Origin: Cytophagaceae bacterium
GTDB lineage: Bacteria > Bacteroidota > Bacteroidia > Cytophagales > Spirosomataceae
DNA: 64,000 nt
Reading direction: 5' to 3'
Assembly (NCBI GenBank): GCA_947450365.1
Contig: CANFVE010000003.1
Location: 41,767 to 105,766, forward strand
Below are positions 18,489 to 26,699 of this stretch, piece by piece. The stretch's first letter is position 1, and each line of letters starts with the position of its first letter. Position numbers and translations under genes: made by a program. The notes under the pieces were generated by a model. That model was not told where the DNA came from. It searched no databases and worked only from the letters and a program-made list of their open reading frames with translations.

Positions 18489-18521
18489 CAAAAATAGAAA
18501 TTGTCTGACAGCTGTAATTTC
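18489..18521 (-). promoter_or_regulatory. mapA promoter with operator-like inverted repeat
   Basis: On the minus strand the -7 element TATTTTTG (complement of 18489-18496) is preceded immediately by a 25-nt inverted repeat with perfect 6-bp arms GAAATT/AATTTC (18497-18521) that also contains CAGCTG. It covers the -33 region in the 81-nt gap between pgmB and mapA, so mapA can be expressed apart from pgmB. A regulator-binding role is inferred. Confidence 0.45.
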
Positions 18522-18537
18522 TGTGCTAAGGTGTTTT

Positions 18538-19185
18538 TTAAAATAATAATAAATTGACCGCTTGGACCCCAGAAAAACTTGGAATTACCTTATCTGCTTC
18601 CTCCAATACGATAGGATCTCCGATGCCAATGGCCTTCATGCCTGCTCGTTTAGCCGCCTCTACACCAGCGCTTGCATCTTCAAAAACGATACACGCTTCC
18701 GGCGAAACTTTGAGTGCTTCCGCTCCTTTTAAAAATACTTCTGGATCAGGTTTACTTTTTTGCACATGATTGCCGTCGATAATGGCATCAAACCAAGAAA
18801 TTAAACCTGTTTTTTGCAAGATGATTTCAGCGTTTTTACTTGCGGAACCTAGGGCAATTAAATATCCGAGTTCTTTTACTTGCTTTAAAAAATCTAATAC
18901 CCCTGGAAGAATTTCACTTGGGTTCATGTGTGAGATTAATGCTAGGTAGTTTTCATTCTTTTCAATTAACCATGCGTTTTTTTCTGCTTGACTCGCTTCT
19001 TTGTTGGCCCAAAATAAAATACGATCCAAAGAAGCCACTCGGGACACGCCTTTTAATTCCTCATTTTGTTCTTCGCTTAATTCGTAGTCAAAATTCTTTC
19101 CCAAATTCTTCCATGCTTGAAAATGATATATCGCTGTATCGACTAAAACTCCATCTAAATCAAATAAGCATGCCTTATGTACCAT
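18538..19185 (-). CDS. pgmB: Beta-phosphoglucomutase (HAD family)
   Basis: Converts beta-glucose 1-phosphate to glucose 6-phosphate. The 215-residue HAD protein has the nucleophile/acid pair in CLFDLDGVLVDT (Asp9 and Asp11), a cap domain with LKGVSRVASLDRIL (matching the beta-PGM substrate loop), LGSASKNAEIIL (motif II), KSKPDPEVFL (motif III Lys) and VFEDASAGVEAAKRAGM (motif IV). The ATG at 19185 is used; an in-frame TTG at 19224 is ruled out because a TAATTTTG -7 element covers that very spot. It precedes mapA by 81 nt on the same strand and completes the phosphorolytic maltose route. Confidence 0.9.
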   Translation of the reverse strand: MVHKACLFDLDGVLVDTAIYHFQAWKNLGKNFDYELSEEQNEELKGVSRVASLDRILFWANKEASQAEKNAWLIEKNENYLALISHMNPSEILPGVLDFLKQVKELGYLIALGSASKNAEIILQKTGLISWFDAIIDGNHVQKSKPDPEVFLKGAEALKVSPEACIVFEDASAGVEAAKRAGMKAIGIGDPIVLEEADKVIPSFSGVQAVNLLLF

Positions 19186-19221
19186 TCTATGTATTTTCTG
19201 TTTTTTTTCCAATTGAATGCC

Positions 19222-19229
19222 CAAAATTA
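19222..19229 (-). promoter_or_regulatory. Bacteroidota -7 promoter element for pgmB
   Basis: TAATTTTG on the minus strand (complement of 19222-19229), exact TAnnTTTG, 36 nt upstream of the pgmB ATG at 19185. It lies in the divergent region shared with the amylase gene. Confidence 0.5.
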
Positions 19230-19290
19230 TTACTTTTACAGATAGCTTAAAAGTTATTTTGGCTATGCTAAACTGTTTATTTTATTCTGT

Positions 19291-21087
19291 ATGAAATTAT
19301 TTTTGTGCCTATTCATGACTTGTTTGTTCTTAGGGTCATCGTTCGCACAAGTATCGCCTACTATAAATCGTATGAATCCTGTCGTGCCTACTCACAAGTT
19401 TGTTGTATATCAAATGATGTTTCATTTATGGGGCAATCAATACTCAGGTCCATTGAAGCGAAATGGCTCCTATATCGAAAATGGGGTAACTAAGTTTTCG
19501 GATATTTCCACGAAAGGCCTACAAGCGCTGAAAAAGAAAGGCATAAGTCATCTATATGCCACGGGATTGTTAGAACATGCGACCATGGAGGATTTTTCTG
19601 CCTTTGGTTCACCTCTAGATCATCCGATGGTTGTGAAAGGGCGTGCGGGTTCTCCCTTTGCCATTAAGGATTATTACGATGTAAATCCTTTTTTAGCCAC
19701 AGAACCTCAACATCGAATGCGTGAATTTTCCAACATGTTGGATCGAATTCATCAAAATCAATTGAAATTAATCATTGATTTTGTCCCGAATCATTTAGCA
19801 CGGCAATATTATTCGGATCAGAAGCCGAATGGCGTAGAAGATTTTGGTGCGCGTGACCAAAAAGATATTTCTTTTTCTCCTAAAAATAATTTTTATTTTT
19901 TGCCTGGGACCCAATTTGAGATTCCTGATGGGGTACATCCACCGGTTGAATCACATATTTCTTACATCGAAATTCCTTCGAAAGTTAGCGGAAACAATGT
20001 TTTTTCAGCGAAACCATCGATTCATGATTGGTTTGAGACGGTTAAGCTGAATTATGGATTAGATGTCCAGCACGGTCATGTTTTGCATGCGGATCCGATC
20101 CCTGATACGTGGTTAAAAATGTTGGATGTGTTAACCTATTGGACTCACAAGGGCGTGGATGGTTTTCGTTGCGACATGGCAGAAATGGTTCCTGTGGAAT
20201 TTTGGGCGTATGTCATTCCTAAAATCAAGGCAATTAATCCTTCTGTGGTATTTATTGCTGAAATATATCAACCAGACCGCTATCGTGATTATATTTTCCG
20301 CGGAAAATTTGATTATCTATATGATAAAGTTGGTTTATACGATGGGATTCGTCGGCTTATGGAACAAAAACCTCATGGGACAACGGCCGATATTACGAAG
20401 GTTTGGCAACAAGAATCAGGTGATTTTTCAGAACACATGCTTCGTTTTTTAGAAAATCACGATGAAACGCGTATTAATTCCCCTGGTTTTGCGGCCTCTA
20501 ATGTATGGTCTAGCATTCCGGGAATGGTGGTGACTTCTACCTTGCATCATGGCCCTGTGATGATTTATTTTGGCCAGGAATTCGGTGAAAAAGCCAATGA
20601 AATAGAAGGCTTTAATGAGGCGGATGATCGGACAAGTATGTTTGATTTCTGGCGAGTGGATACCCATCAGCGCTGGTTAAATGCTGGGAAATTTGATGGA
20701 GGTAAATTGTCCAAGGAAGAAAAGGAAATAGATGCCTTTTATGTGGATTTGATGCTATGGATTCAAAAATCGTCTGCGATTAAAGAGGGTAAATTCTTCG
20801 ATTTACAATATGCGCAGTCTGCTCATTATCCTGCCCAAAAGGTTTATTCCTATTTACGCTATACGGATCAGGAAGCTTTGTTGATTCTAACTAATTTTGA
20901 TGCGAATCATGCGCATGAATTTGATATTGAGATCCCGGAATTAGCCTATACCATGATGCATCGAAATCCTGGAAAAACTAAAATATCTAAACAATATTTT
21001 CCTCCGACACAAACCCAAAAACCAAGTATACAGGGTAAAAAAGTATTTTTGCCAGCCAATAGTTCGCTTGTGATAACACTAGAATAA
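19291..21087 (+). CDS. Secreted alpha-amylase (GH13)
   Basis: A 598-residue exported enzyme that hydrolyses alpha-1,4-glucans. The signal peptide is MKLFLCLFMTCLFLGSSFA with cleavage before Q20. The GH13 barrel motifs are intact: region I IIDFVPNH (161-168), nucleophile Asp295 in GFRCDMAE, acid Glu324 in FIAEIYQ, and Asp391 in LENHDETR. A C-terminal beta domain ends in FLPANSSLVITLE. It lacks a lipobox, unlike SusG, and no SusC/SusD genes are nearby, so it is probably periplasmic or released. It is followed after one base by the MalT-like transporter, and pgmB-mapA are divergent: together a starch/maltodextrin-to-glucose-6-phosphate route. Confidence 0.9.
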   Translation: MKLFLCLFMTCLFLGSSFAQVSPTINRMNPVVPTHKFVVYQMMFHLWGNQYSGPLKRNGSYIENGVTKFSDISTKGLQALKKKGISHLYATGLLEHATMEDFSAFGSPLDHPMVVKGRAGSPFAIKDYYDVNPFLATEPQHRMREFSNMLDRIHQNQLKLIIDFVPNHLARQYYSDQKPNGVEDFGARDQKDISFSPKNNFYFLPGTQFEIPDGVHPPVESHISYIEIPSKVSGNNVFSAKPSIHDWFETVKLNYGLDVQHGHVLHADPIPDTWLKMLDVLTYWTHKGVDGFRCDMAEMVPVEFWAYVIPKIKAINPSVVFIAEIYQPDRYRDYIFRGKFDYLYDKVGLYDGIRRLMEQKPHGTTADITKVWQQESGDFSEHMLRFLENHDETRINSPGFAASNVWSSIPGMVVTSTLHHGPVMIYFGQEFGEKANEIEGFNEADDRTSMFDFWRVDTHQRWLNAGKFDGGKLSKEEKEIDAFYVDLMLWIQKSSAIKEGKFFDLQYAQSAHYPAQKVYSYLRYTDQEALLILTNFDANHAHEFDIEIPELAYTMMHRNPGKTKISKQYFPPTQTQKPSIQGKKVFLPANSSLVITLE

Positions 21088-21088
21088 T

Positions 21089-22414
21089 ATGAATAAGTTT
21101 ACAAAACCTGCCCTTTCCTTTGTTCAAATTTTGAACATGAGTGTTGGCTTTTTGGGTATCCAATTTGGATTTGCCTTGCAGAACGGAAATGCCTCTCGCA
21201 TCTTACAGAGTTTTGGGGCGGATGTGGAACAGTTGTCCTGGTTTTGGTTAGCAGCTCCGCTAACCGGGATGATTATTCAACCGATTATAGGTTTTTATTC
21301 TGATCGAACATGGAATGTGTTAGGTCGCCGTAAGCCCTTTTTTCTAACAGGAGCCCTATTAGCATCGCTTGCCCTATTTTTTTTTCCGCATGCAGGGGCT
21401 TTAGCGGGTTATATTCCTCCGATGATTGTCGGGGCAGGAATCCTCATGATGATGGACGCTTCGTTCAATGTATCCATGGAACCCTTCAGGGCCCTCGTCG
21501 CCGATAATTTACCTGATCATCAGAATACCTTGGGGTTTTCGATTCAAACGTTTTTAATCGGAATAGGTGCTGTGGCCGGTTCTTGGTTACCCTATATTTT
21601 TGCGAATTGGCTTGGTTTTGGTTCTGAAGCCCCAGCTGGTGAGATTCCTGAGAACGTGAAATATTCATTTTATGTTGGCGCTTTTGTATTCATGGGGGCC
21701 ATTGTGTGGACTATTTTAACAACCAAAGAATATTCGCCCAAGGAACGCGAGGAAATGGGTTTTGCGGAGGAGAAATCGGAAGATTCCTTAGGTTCTGTTT
21801 TTCGTTATATTCGAGAGATGCCATTTACGATGCGTCAATTAGGTTTGGTTCAATTCTTTTCCTGGTTTGCCTTATTTTCAATGTGGGTATTTAGCACACC
21901 GGCGATAGCTCATCATGTGTATGGATTGCCTTTGGAAGATCATCAATCGGCGCGCTTCCAAGAAGCGGGTAATTGGGTTGGTATTGTTTTTGGTGTTTAT
22001 AATGCGGTTTCTGCTGTATATGCGATGTTTTTACCGAAGATATCTGCCAAATTTGGCAATAAACAAACCCATGCCATTTCATTGTTGGCAGGTGGGATTG
22101 GCTTGATTTCGATTTATTTTATTTCTGATCCGATGTATTTACTCCTGAGTATGGTGGGTGTCGGTATGGCATGGGCAAGTATTTTGGCTATGCCTTATGC
22201 GATTTTAGCAGGGTCTATTCCCATGGCAAAAATGGGCGTTTATATGGGGATATTTAATTTCTTCATTACCATGCCACAAATTGTCAATGGAATCATCGGT
22301 GGATCGATTGTGAAATATTTTTATGGAGGAAATGCTATTTATGCCATATTGATGGCAGGCGTGTTTTTCATACTAGGTGCCGTGGCGGCTTTGCGTATTA
22401 AAGAATCGAATTAA
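21089..22414 (+). CDS. MFS disaccharide transporter (MalT / SLC45-like)
   Basis: Twelve-helix transporter of 441 residues in the inner membrane, probably a maltose:proton symporter. The N-terminal half has NMSVGFLGIQFGFALQNGN, the loop motif GFYSDRTWNVLGRRKPFF (with the RRxPF signature of SLC45/GPH-type sucrose and maltose carriers), and SFNVSMEPFRALVADNLP. Near the C-terminus is AMPYAILAGSIP, also typical. The start ATG is one base after the amylase stop (TAATATG), so the two are coupled. The phosphorolytic enzymes mapA and pgmB on the opposite strand fit import of intact maltose. Confidence 0.87.
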   Translation: MNKFTKPALSFVQILNMSVGFLGIQFGFALQNGNASRILQSFGADVEQLSWFWLAAPLTGMIIQPIIGFYSDRTWNVLGRRKPFFLTGALLASLALFFFPHAGALAGYIPPMIVGAGILMMMDASFNVSMEPFRALVADNLPDHQNTLGFSIQTFLIGIGAVAGSWLPYIFANWLGFGSEAPAGEIPENVKYSFYVGAFVFMGAIVWTILTTKEYSPKEREEMGFAEEKSEDSLGSVFRYIREMPFTMRQLGLVQFFSWFALFSMWVFSTPAIAHHVYGLPLEDHQSARFQEAGNWVGIVFGVYNAVSAVYAMFLPKISAKFGNKQTHAISLLAGGIGLISIYFISDPMYLLLSMVGVGMAWASILAMPYAILAGSIPMAKMGVYMGIFNFFITMPQIVNGIIGGSIVKYFYGGNAIYAILMAGVFFILGAVAALRIKESN

Positions 22415-22415
22415 T

Positions 22416-23201
22416 ATGCGATTTTATCTTAGTTTATTTCTGATTATAGGTTGCGTACAAGTAAACGGCCAAGGGTTTCGAGGGATTTCCCCGGATCTAA
22501 AAAAACAGATTGAAAAGGCTCATTCGAATAAGGATTTGGTAGCATTAGGCACCTATTTTATGGGTCGCCCCTATTCCCATATGGCCCTTTCAAAGGCTAA
22601 TCCTGAGGAAGTGTATTATTCCTTTCAAGATTTTGATTGTGTGACCTTTATCGAAAATATGTTGGCTTTATATCTATCGAACGGAGATGATATGGCCTTT
22701 AAAAGTCATCTGATTGACTTTAGATATTTTTCATCTGATGATATTCGCTATGAAACGCGCATGCATTATTTAAGTTCAGCCTTTGAGAAATGGCAACAAA
22801 TGGGAATTATCTCACGAATTCAAGTTTCCAATGAACAAGTTATCAAAAAGAATATTCACTATTTAAGTTCTTATTTAATTGGAAAAAACCTTTCGATTGA
22901 TTTGAATCAAATAAAAAAAACGGAACAAGCTATATCAAAGAAACCGGTTTCATTTATCGATCGTAAACATGTAAGTCAGATGCTACCTATGTTAACATCA
23001 GGTGATCTTGTGGCTTTTCTCTCGAAACGTTCTGATTTAGATTTTAAACATGTGGGTTTTATTACGATGAAAGATGGGAAGGCCCATTTGCTTCATGCGA
23101 GTCAGAAAAAAAAAGTAATTTGCATCTCTGATGAAGATCTGGCCACGTATATATTAAAACACCCGACCATGATTGGAATTCAAGTATTTAGACTCAAATA
23201 A
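22416..23201 (+). CDS. DUF1460 family secreted amidase-like protein
   Basis: A 261-residue exported protein of the NlpC/P60-like superfamily known as DUF1460, members of which are N-acetylmuramoyl-L-alanine amidase-like cell-wall enzymes. The signal peptide is MRFYLSLFLIIGCVQVNG. The catalytic Cys75 lies in FQDFDCVTFIEN and the likely catalytic His in LDFKHVGFIT, followed by HLLHAS. The ATG at 22416 is one base after the transporter stop; an upstream in-frame start would bury the signal peptide. Acts in the periplasm on peptidoglycan fragments by inference. Its place between a sugar transporter and an aminotransferase has no obvious metabolic reason. Confidence 0.8.
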   Translation: MRFYLSLFLIIGCVQVNGQGFRGISPDLKKQIEKAHSNKDLVALGTYFMGRPYSHMALSKANPEEVYYSFQDFDCVTFIENMLALYLSNGDDMAFKSHLIDFRYFSSDDIRYETRMHYLSSAFEKWQQMGIISRIQVSNEQVIKKNIHYLSSYLIGKNLSIDLNQIKKTEQAISKKPVSFIDRKHVSQMLPMLTSGDLVAFLSKRSDLDFKHVGFITMKDGKAHLLHASQKKKVICISDEDLATYILKHPTMIGIQVFRLK

Positions 23202-23202
23202 T

Positions 23203-24345
23203 ATGCAGCCATACCCGTTTGATCAAATCATTGATCGGAGCCATACTCATAGTTTTAAGTGGGATAATGTTACGTATCAGGGCAAAGATATGTTACCCAT
23301 GCCCGTGGCTGACATGGATTTTCCTGTGGCACACGAAATTTTGGCATGCCTTGACCGGATTACCGAACATCAAATTTTAGGTTATGCCATCGTACCAGAA
23401 TCACTTAAACGGGTAGCCCAACAAAAAATAAAAAACTCGTATGGCTGGGACACCCCTATCGATTGGCAGGTTTGGATCCCTGGAATCGTTCCGGGTATTA
23501 CGGCAGCTTGTGCAAAATTTGCCGAAGGAGGAATTCTAACGGCCGTACCTGTGTATCATCCTTTTCATTTAGTTGCTAATTGGGTGAATAAGTCACTATT
23601 TACCTTTCCGATGGTGGAGGAAAATGGACGTTGGACGTTTGATTTTCTTGCTTTTGAAGAAGCCCTTAACAAAGGACCTAAAGTCTTTTTATTTTGTAAT
23701 CCCCATAATCCGGGTGGGACAGTATTTAATGATGACGAGATCAAACGGATTATCGCTTTGTGCCAACAGTATCATTGTATAATCGTTTCTGACGAGATTC
23801 ATGCCGATTTACGAATTCAACCGCAATCCGAACACATTTGTATTGGGAAATACCTTGAATCAAGTCCATCAATTAGTTTTTTTGCAAGTTCAAAAACCTA
23901 TAATACGGCGGGTTTAGGCGGAGCTCTTGCCATTATTCCTGATCCTGAAGTGCGTAAACAATTTATTTCGGCGACCTTGGGCTTTTTTCCGATGTTGACA
24001 CGCCATAGTATTGACGTAATGGAGACAAGTTGGACCATGCCCTCAACCTGGTTAGATTCCCTCCTACCTTATTTACAATCAAATCATGAAGCGCTTTTAG
24101 GCTTTATAAATCGACAAAATGGTTTGCACATGCTCCCTTTGGAGGCCACATATCTAGCTTGGATTGAGTTTGATGAGCGTATCTATGGGGATTTTCAACA
24201 ACGATTATTTGAAAACGGCCTTCATGTCTTGCGAGGAGATCAATTTCTTGGAAAGAATTTTATTCGCTTAAATTTTGCATGTCCTAGGGCATTGTTGGAC
24301 AAGGCATTGGGAATTATCGAGAAAACCATTCATGAAATTCATTAA
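23203..24345 (+). CDS. patB: PatB/MalY-type aminotransferase (cystathionine beta-lyase-like)
   Basis: Fold-type I PLP enzyme of 380 residues. The N-terminal PMPVADMDFPV is the hallmark of the MalY/PatB group, followed by CNPHNPGGTVF (165-175), SDEIHADL (196-203) and the Schiff-base Lys231 in FFASSKTYNTAGL. Enzymes of this group cleave C-S bonds in cystathionine or cysteine conjugates; in E. coli MalY also represses the maltose regulon. The latter is worth noting because maltose genes precede it in the same strand run, but the repressor function is not implied by sequence alone. The start at 23203 follows the DUF1460 stop by one base. Confidence 0.85.
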   Translation: MQPYPFDQIIDRSHTHSFKWDNVTYQGKDMLPMPVADMDFPVAHEILACLDRITEHQILGYAIVPESLKRVAQQKIKNSYGWDTPIDWQVWIPGIVPGITAACAKFAEGGILTAVPVYHPFHLVANWVNKSLFTFPMVEENGRWTFDFLAFEEALNKGPKVFLFCNPHNPGGTVFNDDEIKRIIALCQQYHCIIVSDEIHADLRIQPQSEHICIGKYLESSPSISFFASSKTYNTAGLGGALAIIPDPEVRKQFISATLGFFPMLTRHSIDVMETSWTMPSTWLDSLLPYLQSNHEALLGFINRQNGLHMLPLEATYLAWIEFDERIYGDFQQRLFENGLHVLRGDQFLGKNFIRLNFACPRALLDKALGIIEKTIHEIH

Positions 24346-24988
24346 AAGCCTTCTATTTATCGGGATTTTAGTTGTTTTGATTTTTGTCTTTAAGCAGATG
24401 TATCAAATGGAAGAAGCGGATTCATCAACTAAAATACCCGACATTTCAGAGGAAATGACCGTGAGGCAATTTGCTGATTCATTGGGTTCGACTGCTCAAA
24501 TAGATACTTTCAAAGCAGTTAATGCCCATTTATCGGCTCAAATTGAGGATTATGATGCTCGTATAGTGTATCGGGAAGACAGTTGTATTTTTGAAATCAC
24601 CAAATCACATCGACTCTTTTTTCGGAGAGCTTGGAAGGATGTAACCGTGGATAATTTATTATGCTCGGATTTAAATGGGAATCAGCGGCCAGAGTTTTGG
24701 TTACAAGCCAAAATCAAAAAGAATTTTGCTGATTTTAAGGCCTTTGAGGTATCGGGCGCGGGGGTCAGCACTTTACCTTTTCCGGGACTAAAGGGGCGTC
24801 AACGATTTGGCTATGCAGGTGATGATAGTTTGTATTTTATAAAAACTACGATTGTTCGTTCATTTCGATTTAAAAATGATTTATATTCAGACCTTGGAAA
24901 TGGCTTCCGCGCATGCTATTACTCGTTAGGGCCTGACCAAAGCTTTATTTTGACCAAAACCTTAGACTCAGAAAATTTACATGAATAA
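24332..24988 (+). CDS. Membrane-anchored protein of unknown function
   Basis: A 218-residue protein I do not recognise. Residues 1-22 (MKFIKSLLFIGILVVLIFVF) form a single N-terminal membrane anchor, and the rest is a soluble domain, probably periplasmic. It contains SHRLFFRRAWKDVTVDNLL, a segment DLNGNQRPEFW reminiscent of repeat-like calcium/EF-type loops, and paired aromatic strands near the end. The ATG at 24332 overlaps patB by 14 nt, and the C-terminus overlaps the dehydratase start by 8 nt, which supports a real coupled gene. No catalytic motif is seen. Confidence 0.7.
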   Translation: MKFIKSLLFIGILVVLIFVFKQMYQMEEADSSTKIPDISEEMTVRQFADSLGSTAQIDTFKAVNAHLSAQIEDYDARIVYREDSCIFEITKSHRLFFRRAWKDVTVDNLLCSDLNGNQRPEFWLQAKIKKNFADFKAFEVSGAGVSTLPFPGLKGRQRFGYAGDDSLYFIKTTIVRSFRFKNDLYSDLGNGFRACYYSLGPDQSFILTKTLDSENLHE

Positions 24989-26696
24989 GCAAGATTTACG
25001 CTCCCAACAATGGTTTGGAAAGACAGGAAAAGACGGTTTTATTTACCGGGCATGGATGAAAAATCAAGGGATCCCCGATGATTATTTTCAAGGAAAGCCT
25101 GTTATTGGGATTTGTAATACATGGTCTGAATTAACACCTTGTAATGCCCATTTTAGAGAATTAGCTGAGTTTGTCAAAAAAGGCGTGATCGAAGCCGGTG
25201 GATTTCCGGTTGAATTCCCTGTGATGTCATTGGGTGAGACATTGATAAAGCCTACCGCGATGTTATATCGTAATTTGGCGAGTATGGATGTAGAAGAATC
25301 CATACGTGCGAATCCGATCGATGGGGTTGTGCTCATGTGTGGTTGCGATAAAACCACCCCTTCGCTTGTGATGGGGGCTTGCAGTGTAGATTTGCCCACC
25401 TTAGTGATTTCAGGTGGACCTATGATGAAAGGGAAATTTAAGGGTAAGGAAATCGGTACTTCTGATGTGTGGCGATTTGCTGAGGCGTATAAATTAGGCG
25501 AACTTTCACAAAAGGAATTTATTGAGGCGGAAGCCTGCATGGCGCGGACGCCGGGACATTGTGCCGTGATGGGAACTGCGAGTACGATGGCTACGATGGT
25601 TGAGGCCTTAGGTCTTTCTTTACCTCAAAATGCGGCGATTCCGGCAGCGGATGTGCGTCGAAAGGTTTTAGCACAGCATTCGGGTCGTCGAATCGTGGAA
25701 ATGGTTAATGAAAATTTGACGCTTTCGATAGTATTAACACGGCCGGCCTTTGAAAATGCGATTCGGGTTAATGCGGCCACGGGGGGATCTACGAATTTTG
25801 TAATTCACTTATTGGCGATTGCGGGCAGAATTGGGGTAGAATTAAATTTAGATGATTTTGATGAGTTTTCACGTCAAATACCATTGTTAGCCAATATTCA
25901 ACCTTCCGGCGTTCATTTCATGGAGGATTTATATTATGCGGGCGGCTTGCCGGCTTTGATGAATCAAATGAAGGAATATTTGCACCAAGATATCCTGACG
26001 GTAAACGGAAAAACAGTTGGGGAGAATATCCATAATACCCCTATTTACGACGATAACATCATTTCCAGTTTTGACCATCCCTTTAAACCTGATTCGGGTA
26101 TCGCCGTGGTGAAAGGTAATTTAGCGCCTTTTGGTGCCGTGGTGAAGCCTTCAGCAGCCTCCAAAGAATTGTATAAGCATCGAGGAAAGGCAGTGGTTTT
26201 TGAAAATATTGAAGATTACCATGCGCGAATCGATTTGCCTGAATTGGAAATCGACGAAAATTCTGTGATGGTCCTTAAAAATGTGGGTCCCAAAGGATAC
26301 CCAGGAATGGCCGAAGTGGGAAATATGGGTATTCCGAAAAAATTATTAGAAAAAGGTGTAAAAGATATGGTACGGATCTCGGATGGACGGATGAGCGGAA
26401 CAGGATTTGGTACGGTGGTTTTACACGTTTCGCCTGAATCAGCGGCGGGAGGACCTTTGAATTGGGTACAAAACGGAGATTATATTTCCTTGGATTTGGA
26501 CAATCGTTCGTTGAATTGGGAGGTTTCTGAGGAGGAATTAGCGGCTCGAAAAATAGCGTATCCATTTATGCCGGCCAAACATATACGAGGTTATGTGGGC
26601 TTATTCATTGACCATGTGGACCAGGCACATGAAGGTGCGGATTTTGATTTCTTGAAAGGCGGAAGTGGTTCAGTTGTTACGCGCGATTCGCATTAG
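24981..26696 (+). CDS. IlvD/Edd-family sugar-acid dehydratase (pentonate type)
   Basis: Fe-S dehydratase of 571 residues that removes water from a sugar acid to give a 2-keto-3-deoxy acid. The three cluster-ligand cysteines are in NTWSELTPCN (Cys54), MCGCDKTTPS (Cys122) and RTPGHCAVMG (Cys194), matching the positions in rhizobial L-arabinonate dehydratase, with Lys123 after the second Cys. The NAATGGSTNFVIHLLAIA and SDGRMSGTGFGTVVLHV segments are also sugar-acid type rather than branched-chain IlvD type. Substrate may be L-arabinonate, D-xylonate or L-fuconate; the fucose operon beginning 0.8 kb away on the opposite strand makes the last plausible. It is coupled to the gene before and 3 nt from the SDR after it. 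Confidence 0.82.
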   Translation: MNKQDLRSQQWFGKTGKDGFIYRAWMKNQGIPDDYFQGKPVIGICNTWSELTPCNAHFRELAEFVKKGVIEAGGFPVEFPVMSLGETLIKPTAMLYRNLASMDVEESIRANPIDGVVLMCGCDKTTPSLVMGACSVDLPTLVISGGPMMKGKFKGKEIGTSDVWRFAEAYKLGELSQKEFIEAEACMARTPGHCAVMGTASTMATMVEALGLSLPQNAAIPAADVRRKVLAQHSGRRIVEMVNENLTLSIVLTRPAFENAIRVNAATGGSTNFVIHLLAIAGRIGVELNLDDFDEFSRQIPLLANIQPSGVHFMEDLYYAGGLPALMNQMKEYLHQDILTVNGKTVGENIHNTPIYDDNIISSFDHPFKPDSGIAVVKGNLAPFGAVVKPSAASKELYKHRGKAVVFENIEDYHARIDLPELEIDENSVMVLKNVGPKGYPGMAEVGNMGIPKKLLEKGVKDMVRISDGRMSGTGFGTVVLHVSPESAAGGPLNWVQNGDYISLDLDNRSLNWEVSEEELAARKIAYPFMPAKHIRGYVGLFIDHVDQAHEGADFDFLKGGSGSVVTRDSH

Positions 26697-26699
26697 ACT

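Noticed and set aside
19186..19224. TTG start for pgmB
   Set aside because: A TAATTTTG promoter element covers the TTG, so that codon would not be transcribed from this promoter.
19186..19290. Operator palindrome between pgmB and the amylase gene
   Set aside because: ATAGC and GCTAT are 5-bp arms with a wide spacer; such pairs are expected by chance in AT-rich DNA.
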